Shown piece after piece: positions 20,080-29,955 of a stretch of DNA of 64,000 nucleotides. Every line of letters starts with the position of its first letter. Position 1 is the stretch's first letter. The DNA comes from Amycolatopsis balhimycina FH 1894 (GTDB lineage Bacteria > Actinomycetota > Actinomycetes > Mycobacteriales > Pseudonocardiaceae). The translations under genes and the position numbers were made by a program. The DNA lies in assembly GCF_000384295.1 (NCBI RefSeq), contig NZ_KB913037.1, positions 4,350,868 to 4,414,867 on the forward strand, in the 5' to 3' direction. The notes beneath the pieces were generated by a model. It made no database searches, was not told the origin of the DNA, and saw nothing but the letters and a program-made list of their open reading frames with translations.

Positions 20080-21079
20080 GCAGTACCTGAGGCAGCACCG
20101 TCGTGAGCCCGGTCCAGTCCGAAGTGACCACCGATGCGTGCTGCTTCGCCAAGTCGGCGACACGCTGGTTGGCCTGCTCGACGGTCGGGTTGTGAGCGTC
20201 GATGGCCGGGGCGACGTTCTGGCCGTCGGTCATCACGACGTAGTAGTGGTTGGCGTCGTACCACCCCGGCCCGGTCTGGGTCACCCACGCGTTCGCGTCG
20301 CCGTCGAACACCACGAACCACGGCTTGAGGTCGGCGGTGTACTTGTCCCGCGGGTCTCCGCCGGCCGCGCCGTGCACGGTCGGGAAGATGTTCGCGTCGC
20401 CGAGCTTGCCGGCGTTCTTGAGGCCGACCAGGTACCGCGCGTACTCGACGTCCGTGTGCAGCGTGTCGGTCGGGTTCCCCTCCTCGACCGTGCCCGGGAT
20501 GATCTCGGTGATCACGCGGCCCCGCAACGCGTCCACGGACGGCCAGTTGTCCGCTTTGGCCGCGTCGTCGAGCGTGCCGTAGCTCCCCAGCAGCTCGGCG
20601 GGACGGAAGGCGACGCTGCCGAGGTGCGAGCGGAACGTCGCGTCCAGCTCGTCCGGGCCCATCCCGGTGTTGTCCGAGAAGCCGGTCTTCATCTCCAGCT
20701 TGAGCGTGATCGGCGTGTGCCCGGGGTGGGCGGCCAGCCAGATCCGGATGTCGTCGAGGCAGTACTCCAGGTTCTTGTTCTTCCCGCCCGAATACAGCTG
20801 CGCCGCCGAAGTCGCCGCGACGCAGTTGTTCTGGTTCCCCAGCGGGTTCGAGTGGCTGACCTTCCACTCGTGGGTGAAGAAGTCCGGCCAGACGTCCAGC
20901 TCGATCAGCGACGAACCGGCGTCGAGCGCCTGGGCGAGGTAGCCGTAGGCCGCCGGGTCATACGTGTTGTGCACGCCGACGGTCGTGACGTGGGAGAGCT
21001 TCGGGCTGTCCGCGTTGGCGGCGGTCGCTCCGGAGAGAGTGAGCGCGGCCGTGAGGAATACCACCGAGAAGAGCTTCAT
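20069..21079 (-). CDS. Secreted PI-PLC-like phosphodiesterase
   Basis: 336 residues with a signal peptide ([23 protein letters not shown]). The mature part resembles the Ca-dependent phosphoinositide phospholipase C-like family: [12 protein letters not shown] near the start and [19 protein letters not shown] carry the two catalytic His candidates, and KLEMKTGF follows. It probably cleaves a phosphodiester-linked lipid or polymer outside the cell; the true substrate is unknown. It interrupts the thiamine block on the opposite strand and looks unrelated to thiamine. The ATG at 21079 starts the signal peptide. Confidence 0.85.
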
Positions 21080-21160
21080 CCAGGCTCCTTCGCCCGTGAA
21101 CTGGTGAGTAGCCCCCACAATGTGCCACCGTGGTTGACTGTTGATGAAGCAAATGCGACC

Positions 21161-21177
21161 AGTTGGACTAGACCAGA
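21161..21177. promoter_or_regulatory. dre-like palindrome upstream of the second thiD
   Basis: TTGGACTAGACCAG differs from the DasR-type core TGGTCTAGACCA at one base of the left half. It ends 13 bases before the ATG of the second thiD. A stronger site of the same type lies at 29890-29905. Binding is only inferred. Confidence 0.4.
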
Positions 21178-21190
21178 AGTCGGGAAAACC

Positions 21191-22018
21191 ATGACCACGA
21201 GCCCTCCTTCGGCGTTGACCATCGCCGGATCGGACTCCGGTGGCGCCGCCGGGCTCCAGGCGGACCTGCGCACCTTCCTGACGTGCGGTGTGCACGGTCT
21301 GGTCGCGGTCACCGCCGTCACCGTCCAGAACACCCTGGGCGTGCACGACCGAGCCGACCTGCCGCCGCACATCGTGGCCGGGCAGATCGAAGCCGTGGCG
21401 GCGGACATGGGCGTCGGCGCGGCGAAGACCGGCATGCTGGCCTCGGCCGAGATCATCCAGGCGGTCGCGATCGCGTGCGACAACGCGGAGATCGGCCGGA
21501 ACGCCCGGATCCCGTTCGTGGTCGACCCGGTGGCGGCGTCGATGCACGGCCACCCGCTGTTCGACGCGGCCGGCCTGCACGCGCTGCGCGACGAACTCCT
21601 CCCGCGCGCGACCGTGCTGACCCCGAACCTCGACGAGGTCCGGCTGCTCACCGGGATGACCGTGACCGACCGCGAGGGCATGCACACCGCGGCCGTCGTC
21701 CTGCACCGGATGGGCCCGCGGTACGTCCTGGTCAAGAGCGGGCACCTGCAAGCCGACCCCGAGTGCGTCGACCTGCTCTTCGACGGCTCGACGTTCGTGG
21801 AGCTGCCCGGGCGGCGCTACGCGACCCCGCACACGCACGGCGCGGGCGACACGATGGCGTCGGCGCTCACCGCGGGCCTGGCCAAGGGGATGTCCGTCGT
21901 CGAGGCCGCGCGGTACGGCAAGTGGTTCGTCTCGCACGCCGTCGAGCACGCCTACCCGATGGGTGCCAAGGTCGGCCCGGTCTCGGCGTTCTGGCGGCTG
22001 GCTCCCGAAGAGCGCTGA
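21191..22018 (+). CDS. thiD: Hydroxymethylpyrimidine/phosphomethylpyrimidine kinase, copy 2
   Basis: 275 residues and clearly paralogous to copy 1: [45 protein letters not shown] and [12 protein letters not shown] are shared. It differs by a short insert ([14 protein letters not shown]) and by GAGD instead of GGGD in the anion-hole motif. It has no riboswitch, so it is regulated differently from thiC-thiD and could serve salvage of HMP or, less likely, phosphorylate pyridoxal-type compounds. Confidence 0.92.
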   Translation: MTTSPPSALTIAGSDSGGAAGLQADLRTFLTCGVHGLVAVTAVTVQNTLGVHDRADLPPHIVAGQIEAVAADMGVGAAKTGMLASAEIIQAVAIACDNAEIGRNARIPFVVDPVAASMHGHPLFDAAGLHALRDELLPRATVLTPNLDEVRLLTGMTVTDREGMHTAAVVLHRMGPRYVLVKSGHLQADPECVDLLFDGSTFVELPGRRYATPHTHGAGDTMASALTAGLAKGMSVVEAARYGKWFVSHAVEHAYPMGAKVGPVSAFWRLAPEER

Positions 22019-22077
22019 GCGACCACCCGGCTACCATCCCTGCGCTTACTGATCCTTGACCGAAGCAGGGGGCGGCC

Positions 22078-22143
22078 TTGACCGGACGCGCGCGCGTCGC
22101 GAAGGTCCTCGAAGAGCTCGGCCGCCGCATGATTTTGCCCTGA
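22078..22143 (+). other. 21-codon open frame, possible gene remnant
   Basis: TTG start preceded by AGGGGG, reading MTGRARVAKVLEELGRRMILP and then a stop. The strong ribosome site and normal codon use look like the start of a gene that is cut short. No downstream continuation was recognised in the other frames before the convergent MarR stop. It may be a decayed gene or chance. Confidence 0.25.
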
Positions 22144-22188
22144 TCAGCGGTATGCGCGCGGGGCACGGCGGCCTAACCAGAATAAGCC

Positions 22189-22614
22189 TCAGTCGTCCGC
22201 GATCAGGGCCTCGAGGGCCGGGATCGCCGCCGTCAGCGCCTCCCGATGCTCGGGCGAAAGCCGGTCGAGACGCCGGTTCAGCTCCTGCACGCGGGTCGAC
22301 CGGACGCCGGAGACGAGCCGCTCGCCCTCTTCGGTCGCCTTGGCCAGCCACGCCCGCCGGTCGACCGGGTCGGACTCGCGGCTGACGTACCCGGCCTCGA
22401 CCAGGGACGCGATGATCCGCGACATCGTCGCCGCGGCGACGCCCTCCTTGGCCGCGAGGTCGCCGAGCCGGAGCTGGCCCGCGTGCACCAGCGTCGCGAG
22501 CGCCGAGATGGCGCCGTGGCCGGGCCCCGGCACGCCCGCCTGCCGCAGTGACCGGGACAGCCTGCCGACGGCGAGGTACAACCTGCCCGAGACGTCCTGA
22601 ACCGATGTGGTCAC
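22189..22614 (-). CDS. MarR-family regulator
   Basis: 141 residues with a winged helix (about 35-100): LRLGDLAAKEGVAAATMSRIIASLVEAGYVSRESDPVDRRAW, including the DxR wing signature of MarR proteins. GTG start at 22614 with GGAG upstream. It lies between thiD copy 2 and thiG, is transcribed away from thiG's 3' end, and has no obvious partner gene, so the target is unknown. Confidence 0.9.
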   Translation of the reverse strand: MTTSVQDVSGRLYLAVGRLSRSLRQAGVPGPGHGAISALATLVHAGQLRLGDLAAKEGVAAATMSRIIASLVEAGYVSRESDPVDRRAWLAKATEEGERLVSGVRSTRVQELNRRLDRLSPEHREALTAAIPALEALIADD

Positions 22615-22711
22615 GGCTGGCTCCTTCTACCTTCGCCCCGCCGCGGGTGCGCCGGAAATGCCGTCCACCTTACGGGCTCGTGGTGGGCAGACGGTGTGAA
22701 GGCACTCCGGT

Positions 22712-23671
<960 letters not shown>

Positions 23672-23672
<1 letters not shown>

Positions 23673-24757
23673 CAGACGTGCTCCTTCTGGTGCAGGCGGG
23701 CGGGCGAAGCGGCTTCGGTGCCTTCGGGCGGCTTCGCCCCCTCGAGCCAGGCGACCACGGCGTCCGCGGTCACCGGGGCCATCAGCAGGCCGTTGCGGTG
23801 GTGCCCGGTGGCGGCAAAAACACTGCCGTCCAAGACGCCGAGGTACGGCAGCGCGTCCCGGCTGCCGGCGCGCAGGCCGGCGGCGGTCTCGACCAGCTCG
23901 TACTCGGTGATCGCGGGGAAGACGCGTTCGGCGCCCTCGATCAGCTCGCGCACGCCGCGTGCGGTGACGGCCTGGTCGAAGCCCGCCTCGTACTGGGTGG
24001 CACCGAGGACGAGCTCCTGGTCGCCGCGCGGGACGAGGTAGATCGGGCGGCCTTCGACGACGGCCCGGACGGTGCGTTCCGGCGGCGGCAGGCAGCCGCG
24101 TCGGGGCCGGAGCCGGAGGATCTCGCCCTTGAGCGGGCGGACGGCGTCGGCGAGCCGGGGGTGCAGCCGGCCGGTCCAGGCGCCCGCGGCGAGCACGACG
24201 GCCTCGGCGTCAGGGAGCTCTTCCACGCGCTCGTGCTTGAATCGGACGCCGTGGTTCTCGCAGGCGGTGTACAGCGAGTTGAGGAGTTTCCGGTTGTCCA
24301 CGGCCAAGTCGCCGGGCACGTGCAGTCCACTTCGGACGGACCCGACGCCGGGTTCGAGCCGCTTGGCCTCGCGGCCGGTAAGGCGTTCCGCGGCACGCCC
24401 GATCGAGTGCAGGTAGCCGGCGAGGATGTCGAGGTGCCCGGCGTCGGCGCTGTCGAAGGCGACGACGAGCGTCCCGTGCCCGGCCAGACCGGGGTCGACG
24501 CCTTCTTTTTGCAGCTCGCGCGCGAAGCCGGGCCAGCGGCGGAGGGACTCCTCACCGAGGCGGAGCACGTCCTCCTCGCCCGGCCAGGCCTCGGTGACGG
24601 GGGCGAGCATGCCCCCGGCCAGCCAGGACGCGCCGCCGCGCACGGGTTCGGGGTCGTAGAGGGTGACTTTTCTGCCGGTGCACGCGGCTCGCCACGCCGT
24701 GGACAGGCCGATCACGCCGCCGCCCACCACTGCCAGGTTCGTTGTCAGGTTCGTCAT
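23672..24757 (-). CDS. thiO: Glycine oxidase ThiO
   Basis: FAD enzyme that oxidises glycine to the imine used by ThiG; the aerobic alternative to ThiH. 361 residues. The dinucleotide fold [16 protein letters not shown] is at the N-terminus, and [17 protein letters not shown] near the end closes the FAD site. First gene of thiO-thiS-thiG; the TPP riboswitch is directly upstream. Arrangement divergent from thiE is the same as in mycobacteria. Confidence 0.95.
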
Positions 24758-24759
24758 GG

Positions 24760-24852
24760 AATCACGCTCCCTGCGCCGGCATGACCCGGATCAGGTTCCA
24801 CGGTCGGAGCGGCAGCTCCCTCTCAGCCCGTGCCTCGGGCTCCCGTGCGGAC
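24760..24852 (-). ncRNA. TPP riboswitch upstream of thiO
   Basis: Read on the minus strand: CACGGGCTGAGAGGGAGC, then GAACCTGATCCGGGTCATG and CCGGCGCAGGGAGCGTGA. These are the two conserved TPP-binding arms. The last GGGAG is just before the ATG of thiO, suggesting translational control. It occupies most of the gap to divergent thiE. Ends are approximate. Confidence 0.95.
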
Positions 24853-24887
24853 GCGTTCAGCCTAGCTCGCCGGGTACGGTCGCCGCT

Positions 24888-25547
24888 ATGCCCGCCCTTT
24901 CCGGTGACAAGATCCGAGCCCGCCTCGACGCGGCGCGCCTGTACCTGTGCACGGACGCCCGAACGAACCGCGGCGACCTGGCGGCGTTCGCGGACGCGGC
25001 GCTGTCCGGCGGCGTCGACATCATCCAGCTGCGCGACAAGACCGGGGCGTTGGAAGCCGCCGGCGAGATCGCGGCGCTGGAGGTCCTGGCCGAGGCCTGC
25101 GCCCGGCACGGAGCGTTGCTGTCGGTGAACGACCGCGCCGACGTGGCCCTGGCGGTGGGAGCGGACGTGCTCCACCTGGGCCAGGACGACATCCCGGTCC
25201 CGCTGGCCCGCCGGATTCTGGGCGACGAGGTCGTGATCGGCCGGTCGACGCACTCTCTCGACGAGGCCCTCGCCGCGGCGGCGGAACCTGGGGTGGATTA
25301 CTTCTGCACGGGCCCGTGCTGGCCGACGCCGACGAAGCCGGGCCGCCCGGCGCCGGGCCTGGACCTGGTGCGCGCGACGGCGGCTTGGACCCCGGACCGG
25401 CCGTGGTTCGCGATCGGCGGCATCGACGGCGACCGGCTGCCTTCGGTGCTGGAGGCAGGTGCGGCACGGATCGTGGTGGTCCGCGCGATCACCGAGGCCG
25501 AGGACCCCGCCGCCGCGGCGCGGGAACTGCGCGCCCGCCTGCCCTGA
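24888..25547 (+). CDS. thiE: Thiamine-phosphate synthase ThiE
   Basis: Couples HMP-PP and thiazole phosphate to thiamine phosphate. 219 residues, TIM barrel: [45 protein letters not shown] and [19 protein letters not shown]. The ATG at 24888 is the only good start. It is divergent from thiO; its own leader is short (about 35 bases beyond the antisense riboswitch) and shows no thi box, so it seems to escape the riboswitch. Confidence 0.95.
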   Translation: MPALSGDKIRARLDAARLYLCTDARTNRGDLAAFADAALSGGVDIIQLRDKTGALEAAGEIAALEVLAEACARHGALLSVNDRADVALAVGADVLHLGQDDIPVPLARRILGDEVVIGRSTHSLDEALAAAAEPGVDYFCTGPCWPTPTKPGRPAPGLDLVRATAAWTPDRPWFAIGGIDGDRLPSVLEAGAARIVVVRAITEAEDPAAAARELRARLP

Positions 25548-25551
25548 CGTG

Positions 25552-25600
25552 CATGAGGGGCACCCTCATGGCTCTTATGTCCATGAGGGTGCCCCTCCTG
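25552..25600. terminator. 20-bp hairpin between thiE and a membrane protein gene
   Basis: Left arm 25552-25571 (CATGAGGGGCACCCTCATGG) pairs with 25581-25600 with one mismatch around a nine-base loop. It lies between convergent stops (25547, 25605), so it probably terminates both genes. Each arm is itself partly palindromic. Confidence 0.85.
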
Positions 25601-25604
25601 ACTG

Positions 25605-26339
25605 TCACGGGGCCGGAGTCGTCGCGGCGGCACCCTTGCTGGTCGGCGGGGTCGCCGTCGCGACCGGGGCCGAGGTCGACGGTTGCTGGGTCGTCGTGCT
25701 CGGGGTCGGTGTCGGGGACTCCGACGAGGTCGTCGGGGCCGTCGACGTGTCCGAGGGCGTCGTGGTCGTGTCCGTCGGGGACACCTGGGTGTCGTTCGCC
25801 GGGGCCGTCGGGGTCGTCGACGGGGTCTTGTCCGGCTTGCCCCCTCCGCCGCCGAGGATCTTGCCGATGCTCTCGCCCGTGCCGCCGCCGACCTGGGTGC
25901 CCGTTGCCGATTCGAAGCCGACGATCGACACTATCGCCACCACGAACGCCACCGCGCTCGTGCCGATGATCAGCGGCCAGCGCAGTTTCCGCAGCCGGGA
26001 CGACAGCCCCGTAGGCGCCTGTTCCGGCGGTTTGAGCTGGACTGTCGGCTGGTCGGTGATGTCCACGGCCGGTCCTCGCCGCCGGATTCCCGACGTCGCC
26101 AGCTGGCGCGCCCTGAGCGCCGCCTCGCGGGTGCGCTGCAGCGAGCGCAGATACAGCTCGCTGCCGACCGTCGACACCACGCTCGCCACGCCGGCGCCGG
26201 CCACCGTGCCCGCCACGCCCAGCGTCGATCCGAGCAGCGCCGCGGTCACCGCCGCCAGCGCCGCCGCCAGGACCTGGGCTATCCGCAGGCCCGGCTTGGC
26301 TTCCTTCTCCTCCGAAGTCGCTACGTTCTCCTTGCTCAT
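25605..26339 (-). CDS. Membrane protein with Thr/Pro/Ser-rich tail, unknown function
   Basis: 244 residues. Two hydrophobic spans near the start (about 19-62, Ala/Gly-rich), a cytosolic linker (RTREAALRARQLATSGIRRR), another span (about 120-142, WPLIIGTSAVAFVVAIVSIVGF) and a long outer tail of Thr, Ser and Pro (about 165-244). The tail looks wall-spanning or O-mannosylated. No enzymatic motif is seen. ATG at 26339 with GGAG nearby. I do not recognise a named family. Confidence 0.75.
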   Translation of the reverse strand: MSKENVATSEEKEAKPGLRIAQVLAAALAAVTAALLGSTLGVAGTVAGAGVASVVSTVGSELYLRSLQRTREAALRARQLATSGIRRRGPAVDITDQPTVQLKPPEQAPTGLSSRLRKLRWPLIIGTSAVAFVVAIVSIVGFESATGTQVGGGTGESIGKILGGGGGKPDKTPSTTPTAPANDTQVSPTDTTTTPSDTSTAPTTSSESPTPTPSTTTQQPSTSAPVATATPPTSKGAAATTPAP

Positions 26340-26485
26340 GATCCCGATCTAGGTAGTCGTCTTCTCCCCTGTCCAACAGCTAAGGCGCGCGAGGCACTCC
26401 CCCCGTTGCCAGTTCGTGAGGAGGACCACTCCGTCTGTCCAAATTAGACACTCCGGATCGAACGGTTTCTTGACATACTCGGCAG

Positions 26486-27433
26486 ATGGAACTGGTGACG
26501 ATCTCAGACATCGAGGCCGCCGCGAAGCGCGTCCAAGGTGTCGCAGTGCGCACGCCCCTGCTGCTCCAGACCTGGGATCCCCGCAAGACCCTGTGGCTCA
26601 AACCCGAGAATCTGCAACCGGTCGGCGCGTTCAAGGTGCGCGGCGCCTTCAACGCGATCGGCACTCTCGACGACGCGATCCGCGCTCGCGGCATCATCGC
26701 CCACTCGAGCGGCAACCACGCGCAGGCGGTCGCGTACGCCGCGCAGCGGTACGGCGTGCCCGCGGTCATCGTCGTGCCGGACGGCGCGCCGCGGATCAAG
26801 GTCGAGGCCACCCGCTCGTACGGCGCCGAAGTGATCGAGGTGCCGATGAGCGAACTCGAGGCGAAAACGCACGAACTGGCCGTCGAACGCGGGCTGACCC
26901 TCGTGCCCCCCTTCGACGACGCGGCCATCATCGCCGGGCAGGGCACGGTGGGCCTCGAGATCGCCGAAGACCTGCCGGACGTCGAGGTCGTGCTCGTGCC
27001 GGTGAGCGGCGGCGGGCTGGCCTCCGGCGTCGGCACCGCGATCAAGGCCCGCTGCCCGCAGGCCCGCGTGATCGGCGTCGAGCCCGAACTGGCCGGCGAC
27101 GCAACCGAGGGGCTGCGCCTCGGCCACCGGGTCGACTGGCCCGTGGCGGACCGGGCCCGCACGATCGCCGACGGCCTGCGCGCGCAACCGTCCGACCTGA
27201 CCTTCGCGCACCTGCGGAAGGTCGTCGACGACATGGTCACGGTCACCGAGGACGAGATCCGCGACGCCGTCCGCACGCTGGCGCGGCAGGCCCGGCTGGT
27301 GGCCGAGCCCAGCGGCGCCGTGACAACGGCGGCGTACCTGTCCCACGCCGGCGAGCTGCCCGCCGGCCGCACGGTGGCCATCGTCTCCGGGGGCAACGCG
27401 GACCCGGCCATGTTCGCCGAAATCCTCGCCTGA
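26486..27433 (+). CDS. PLP-dependent threonine/serine dehydratase-like enzyme
   Basis: 315 residues, fold-type II PLP enzyme. K50 in GAFKVRGAFNA forms the Schiff base, SSGNHAQAVA binds the substrate carboxylate, and VSGGGLASGVG binds the PLP phosphate. There is no C-terminal ACT regulatory domain, so it is a catabolic threonine/serine dehydratase or serine racemase rather than IlvA. ATG at 26486. Neighbours give no pathway clue. Confidence 0.9.
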   Translation: MELVTISDIEAAAKRVQGVAVRTPLLLQTWDPRKTLWLKPENLQPVGAFKVRGAFNAIGTLDDAIRARGIIAHSSGNHAQAVAYAAQRYGVPAVIVVPDGAPRIKVEATRSYGAEVIEVPMSELEAKTHELAVERGLTLVPPFDDAAIIAGQGTVGLEIAEDLPDVEVVLVPVSGGGLASGVGTAIKARCPQARVIGVEPELAGDATEGLRLGHRVDWPVADRARTIADGLRAQPSDLTFAHLRKVVDDMVTVTEDEIRDAVRTLARQARLVAEPSGAVTTAAYLSHAGELPAGRTVAIVSGGNADPAMFAEILA

Positions 27434-27448
27434 CCTGTGCCGACCTCA

Positions 27449-27475
27449 AGCGCCCCGATGTGGCATTGGGGCGCT
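27449..27475. terminator. Hairpin between dehydratase and MFS genes
   Basis: AGCGCCCC (27449-27456) pairs with GGGGCGCT (27468-27475), and the inner bases pair partly. It lies between convergent stops at 27433 and 27482. Confidence 0.75.
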
Positions 27476-27481
27476 CGGGCG

Positions 27482-29005
27482 CTACGAGCCGGCGACCGGG
27501 GTCCCGCCGCTGCGGACGTGCGTCGGCGGGCCTTCGACTCCGCAGTGGTAGCACTCGCCCAGGTGGGGGCGCTCGTCGTCGGGCTTCGCGGGTGTGGGGG
27601 ACTCCAGGACGCCGTTGTGGATGCCCAGCGCGATCAGCCCGCCGGCGATCGCCAGCGCCGCGCAGATGACCAGCGCCGTCCGCCAGCCCGCGGTGAGCGC
27701 GACCGGGTCGGCGTACGCCTCGCCGGTCAGCCCGGCCGCGGCGGGCAGCACCGCCACCGCGAGCAGGCCGCCCGAGCGGGCGATGGCGTTGTTGACGCCG
27801 GAGGCGACGCCGGCGAAGCGGTCCGGGGCCGCGGCGAGCACCGTCGCGGTCACCGGGGCCACGACTGTCGCCAGGCCGAGCCCGAACACGACCACCGCGG
27901 GCAGCACGGCGCCGAGGTAGGACGCGCCGGGCGCGATGCGCAGCATCAGCAGCATGCCGATGCCGACCACGATCGGGCCGACGACCAGCTGCAAGCGCGG
28001 TCCGATGCGCTGCGCGAGCGCGCCGGAGCGGCCGGAGAGCAACAGCATGATCACCGTGAGCGGCAGCCCGGCCAGGCCGGACGCCGTCGGCGAGTAGTGC
28101 AGTGACACCTGCAGCTGCATCACCAGCAGCATCATGACGCCGCCGAGGGCCGCGTAGACGACGAACGTCAGGGCGTTCGAGAGCGTGAACGTGCGGTCGC
28201 GGAACAGCGACGGCGGCACGAGCGGTTCCGCCGAACGGTGCTGGACGACGACGAACGCGACCAGTCCCGCGAGCCCGATGATGCCCGCGACCAGCACGAT
28301 CGGGTCGCCGATGCCGCGGCCGGGCGCCTCGACGAGCGCCCCGGTGATCCCGGCGAGGCCGACCGCGCCGAGCGCGGCGGCGCCGAAGTCCGGGTGGCCG
28401 GTCGCGTCCGGGTCACGCGATTCGGGGACGAACTTCCGCGCCATGAGGACCACGGCGACGGCGATGGGCAAGTTGATCAGGAACGCCAGCCGCCACGACC
28501 AGACCTGCACGAGGAAGCCGCCGAGCAGCGGCCCGGCGGCGGCCGCGATGCCGCCGAGGCCGGACCAGGCGCCGATCGCGCGGGCGCGGGCGTCGTGCGC
28601 GAAGGACGCCTGGAGGATCGCCAGCGACCCCGGCGTCAGGAGGGCACCGCCGACGCCCTGCAGGACGCGCATCGCGACGAGCATCTCGGTGGACGTCGCG
28701 GCGGCGCACAGCCCGGAGGCGACGCCGAACCAGACGACGCCGATGAGGTACATGCGGCGCCTGCCGTACCGGTCGCCGAGCGAACCGGCGACCAGGATGA
28801 GCGCGGCCAGCGCCAGCATGTAGCCGTCGAGGATCCACTGGAGCCCGGCGACGGAGGCGTTCAGCTCGGCGCCGATGCGGGGCAGGGCGACGTTGACGAT
28901 GGTGCCGTCGAGCATCGCCATGCCCGACCCGAGGATCGTGGTCGCGAGCACGCCTCGCGCGGCGTGGGTGCCCCACCGGATCCCGGTGTCTTCAGTCGCA
29001 GTCAC
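27482..29005 (-). CDS. MFS drug:H+ antiporter (DHA2, 14 spans)
   Basis: 507 residues with about 14 hydrophobic spans. The DHA2 marks are MLDGTIVNVALPRIGAEL (span 1), GSLGDRYGRRRMYLIG (motif A) and RVLQGVGGALLTPGSLA (motif C region). The C-terminus carries an unusual Cys/His pair (GECYHCGVEG). GTG at 29005 is favoured by GGAG upstream; an extension to 29041 would run almost into the GntR gene. Substrate unknown. It follows the GntR gene on the same strand with a gap of about 43 bases, so it could be co-transcribed. Confidence 0.9.
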   Translation of the reverse strand: MTATEDTGIRWGTHAARGVLATTILGSGMAMLDGTIVNVALPRIGAELNASVAGLQWILDGYMLALAALILVAGSLGDRYGRRRMYLIGVVWFGVASGLCAAATSTEMLVAMRVLQGVGGALLTPGSLAILQASFAHDARARAIGAWSGLGGIAAAAGPLLGGFLVQVWSWRLAFLINLPIAVAVVLMARKFVPESRDPDATGHPDFGAAALGAVGLAGITGALVEAPGRGIGDPIVLVAGIIGLAGLVAFVVVQHRSAEPLVPPSLFRDRTFTLSNALTFVVYAALGGVMMLLVMQLQVSLHYSPTASGLAGLPLTVIMLLLSGRSGALAQRIGPRLQLVVGPIVVGIGMLLMLRIAPGASYLGAVLPAVVVFGLGLATVVAPVTATVLAAAPDRFAGVASGVNNAIARSGGLLAVAVLPAAAGLTGEAYADPVALTAGWRTALVICAALAIAGGLIALGIHNGVLESPTPAKPDDERPHLGECYHCGVEGPPTHVRSGGTPVAGS

Positions 29006-29048
29006 GCGCCCAACTCCACCGTGCCCGCCGATCCCCGTCAACCGCCGC

Positions 29049-29804
29049 CTACGGCAGCAGCGTGGTGACGAACTTGTAGCGGTCGCCCCGGTAGACCGAG
29101 CGGGCGAACTCGACCGGCTTCCCGTCCGTGGCGAACGAGTGGCGGGTCAGCATCAGCACCGGCATGCCGACGTCCGCGCCGAGCATCTCCGCTTCCTGCG
29201 GCCCGGCCAGCGACGTCTCGATCGTCTCTTCCGCGCGCTCCAGTTCGACGCCGTAGTGCTCGCGTAGAACGGCGTACAACGATCCGCCGGCCGAAACGTG
29301 CTTGCGCAGTCCGCGAAAACGGCCGAGCGGAAGGTGCGTCGTCTCCAGGGCCATCGGCTGGGAATCGGCCAGTCGAAGCCGTCGAAGGCGAAGGATTTTC
29401 GCGCCCGTGCGGATTCCGAGCAGCTTCGCGAGGTCACCCTCGACCGGCAGTTCCTCGACCTCGAGGAGCTTCGACGACGGCTTCAAGCCCTGCCTGCGCA
29501 TGTCCTCGGTGTAGGACGACAGCTGGAGCCGCTGCGCGAGCTTCGGTTCGGCCGCGAAGGTGCCTTTTCCCTGCACACGGTGCAGGCGGCCTTCGGCGGT
29601 CAGGTCGGCCAGCGCCTGGCGCACGGTGGTGCGGGAGACCGTGAACTCCCCGGCGAGCGCGCGTTCGGTCGGGATCGGCGACCCCGGCGGCAGCACGTCC
29701 AGGAGATCGAGGAGGTGCTGTTTCAGCGCCCAGTATTTGGGCTCGCGCTGCCCGCGCATCCCGGCGACGGCGCCCGCCTCGCCCGTGGTGGTGGTCTCCA
29801 ACAT
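29049..29804 (-). CDS. GntR/HutC-family regulator (DasR-like)
   Basis: 251 residues. N-terminal winged helix (about 22-85): PIPTERALAGEFTVSRTTVRQALADLTAEGRLHRVQGKGTF; C-terminal UTRA effector domain (about 100-245). This is the layout of DasR, which senses phosphorylated aminosugars. Context agrees: the divergent genes encode an aminosugar SIS protein and an N-acetylglucosamine-type kinase, and a dre-like palindrome lies between. ATG at 29804 has GGGAG before it. Function as a DasR orthologue is likely but not proven. Confidence 0.88.
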   Translation of the reverse strand: MLETTTTGEAGAVAGMRGQREPKYWALKQHLLDLLDVLPPGSPIPTERALAGEFTVSRTTVRQALADLTAEGRLHRVQGKGTFAAEPKLAQRLQLSSYTEDMRRQGLKPSSKLLEVEELPVEGDLAKLLGIRTGAKILRLRRLRLADSQPMALETTHLPLGRFRGLRKHVSAGGSLYAVLREHYGVELERAEETIETSLAGPQEAEMLGADVGMPVLMLTRHSFATDGKPVEFARSVYRGDRYKFVTTLLP

Positions 29805-29889
29805 GCCCGGCTCCCTATGTCTTCCCTCATCGCACGCCATGTCCCCGTAAGAAACGTACCCTTTTCCCCAAACACGCCGCCCCTATAAC

Positions 29890-29905
29890 ATTGGTCTAGA
29901 CCTGA
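29890..29905. promoter_or_regulatory. dre-like operator (GntR/DasR site)
   Basis: The core GGTCTAGACC (29893-29902) is a perfect palindrome matching the dre consensus of DasR. It lies between the divergent GntR and SIS genes, about 50 bases before the SIS start, suited to controlling both. Confidence 0.8.
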
Positions 29906-29955
29906 CCGACGCCGCCTGAGTCCGGTACATAATGCCGGAGGTGGAGAGGAAAATG

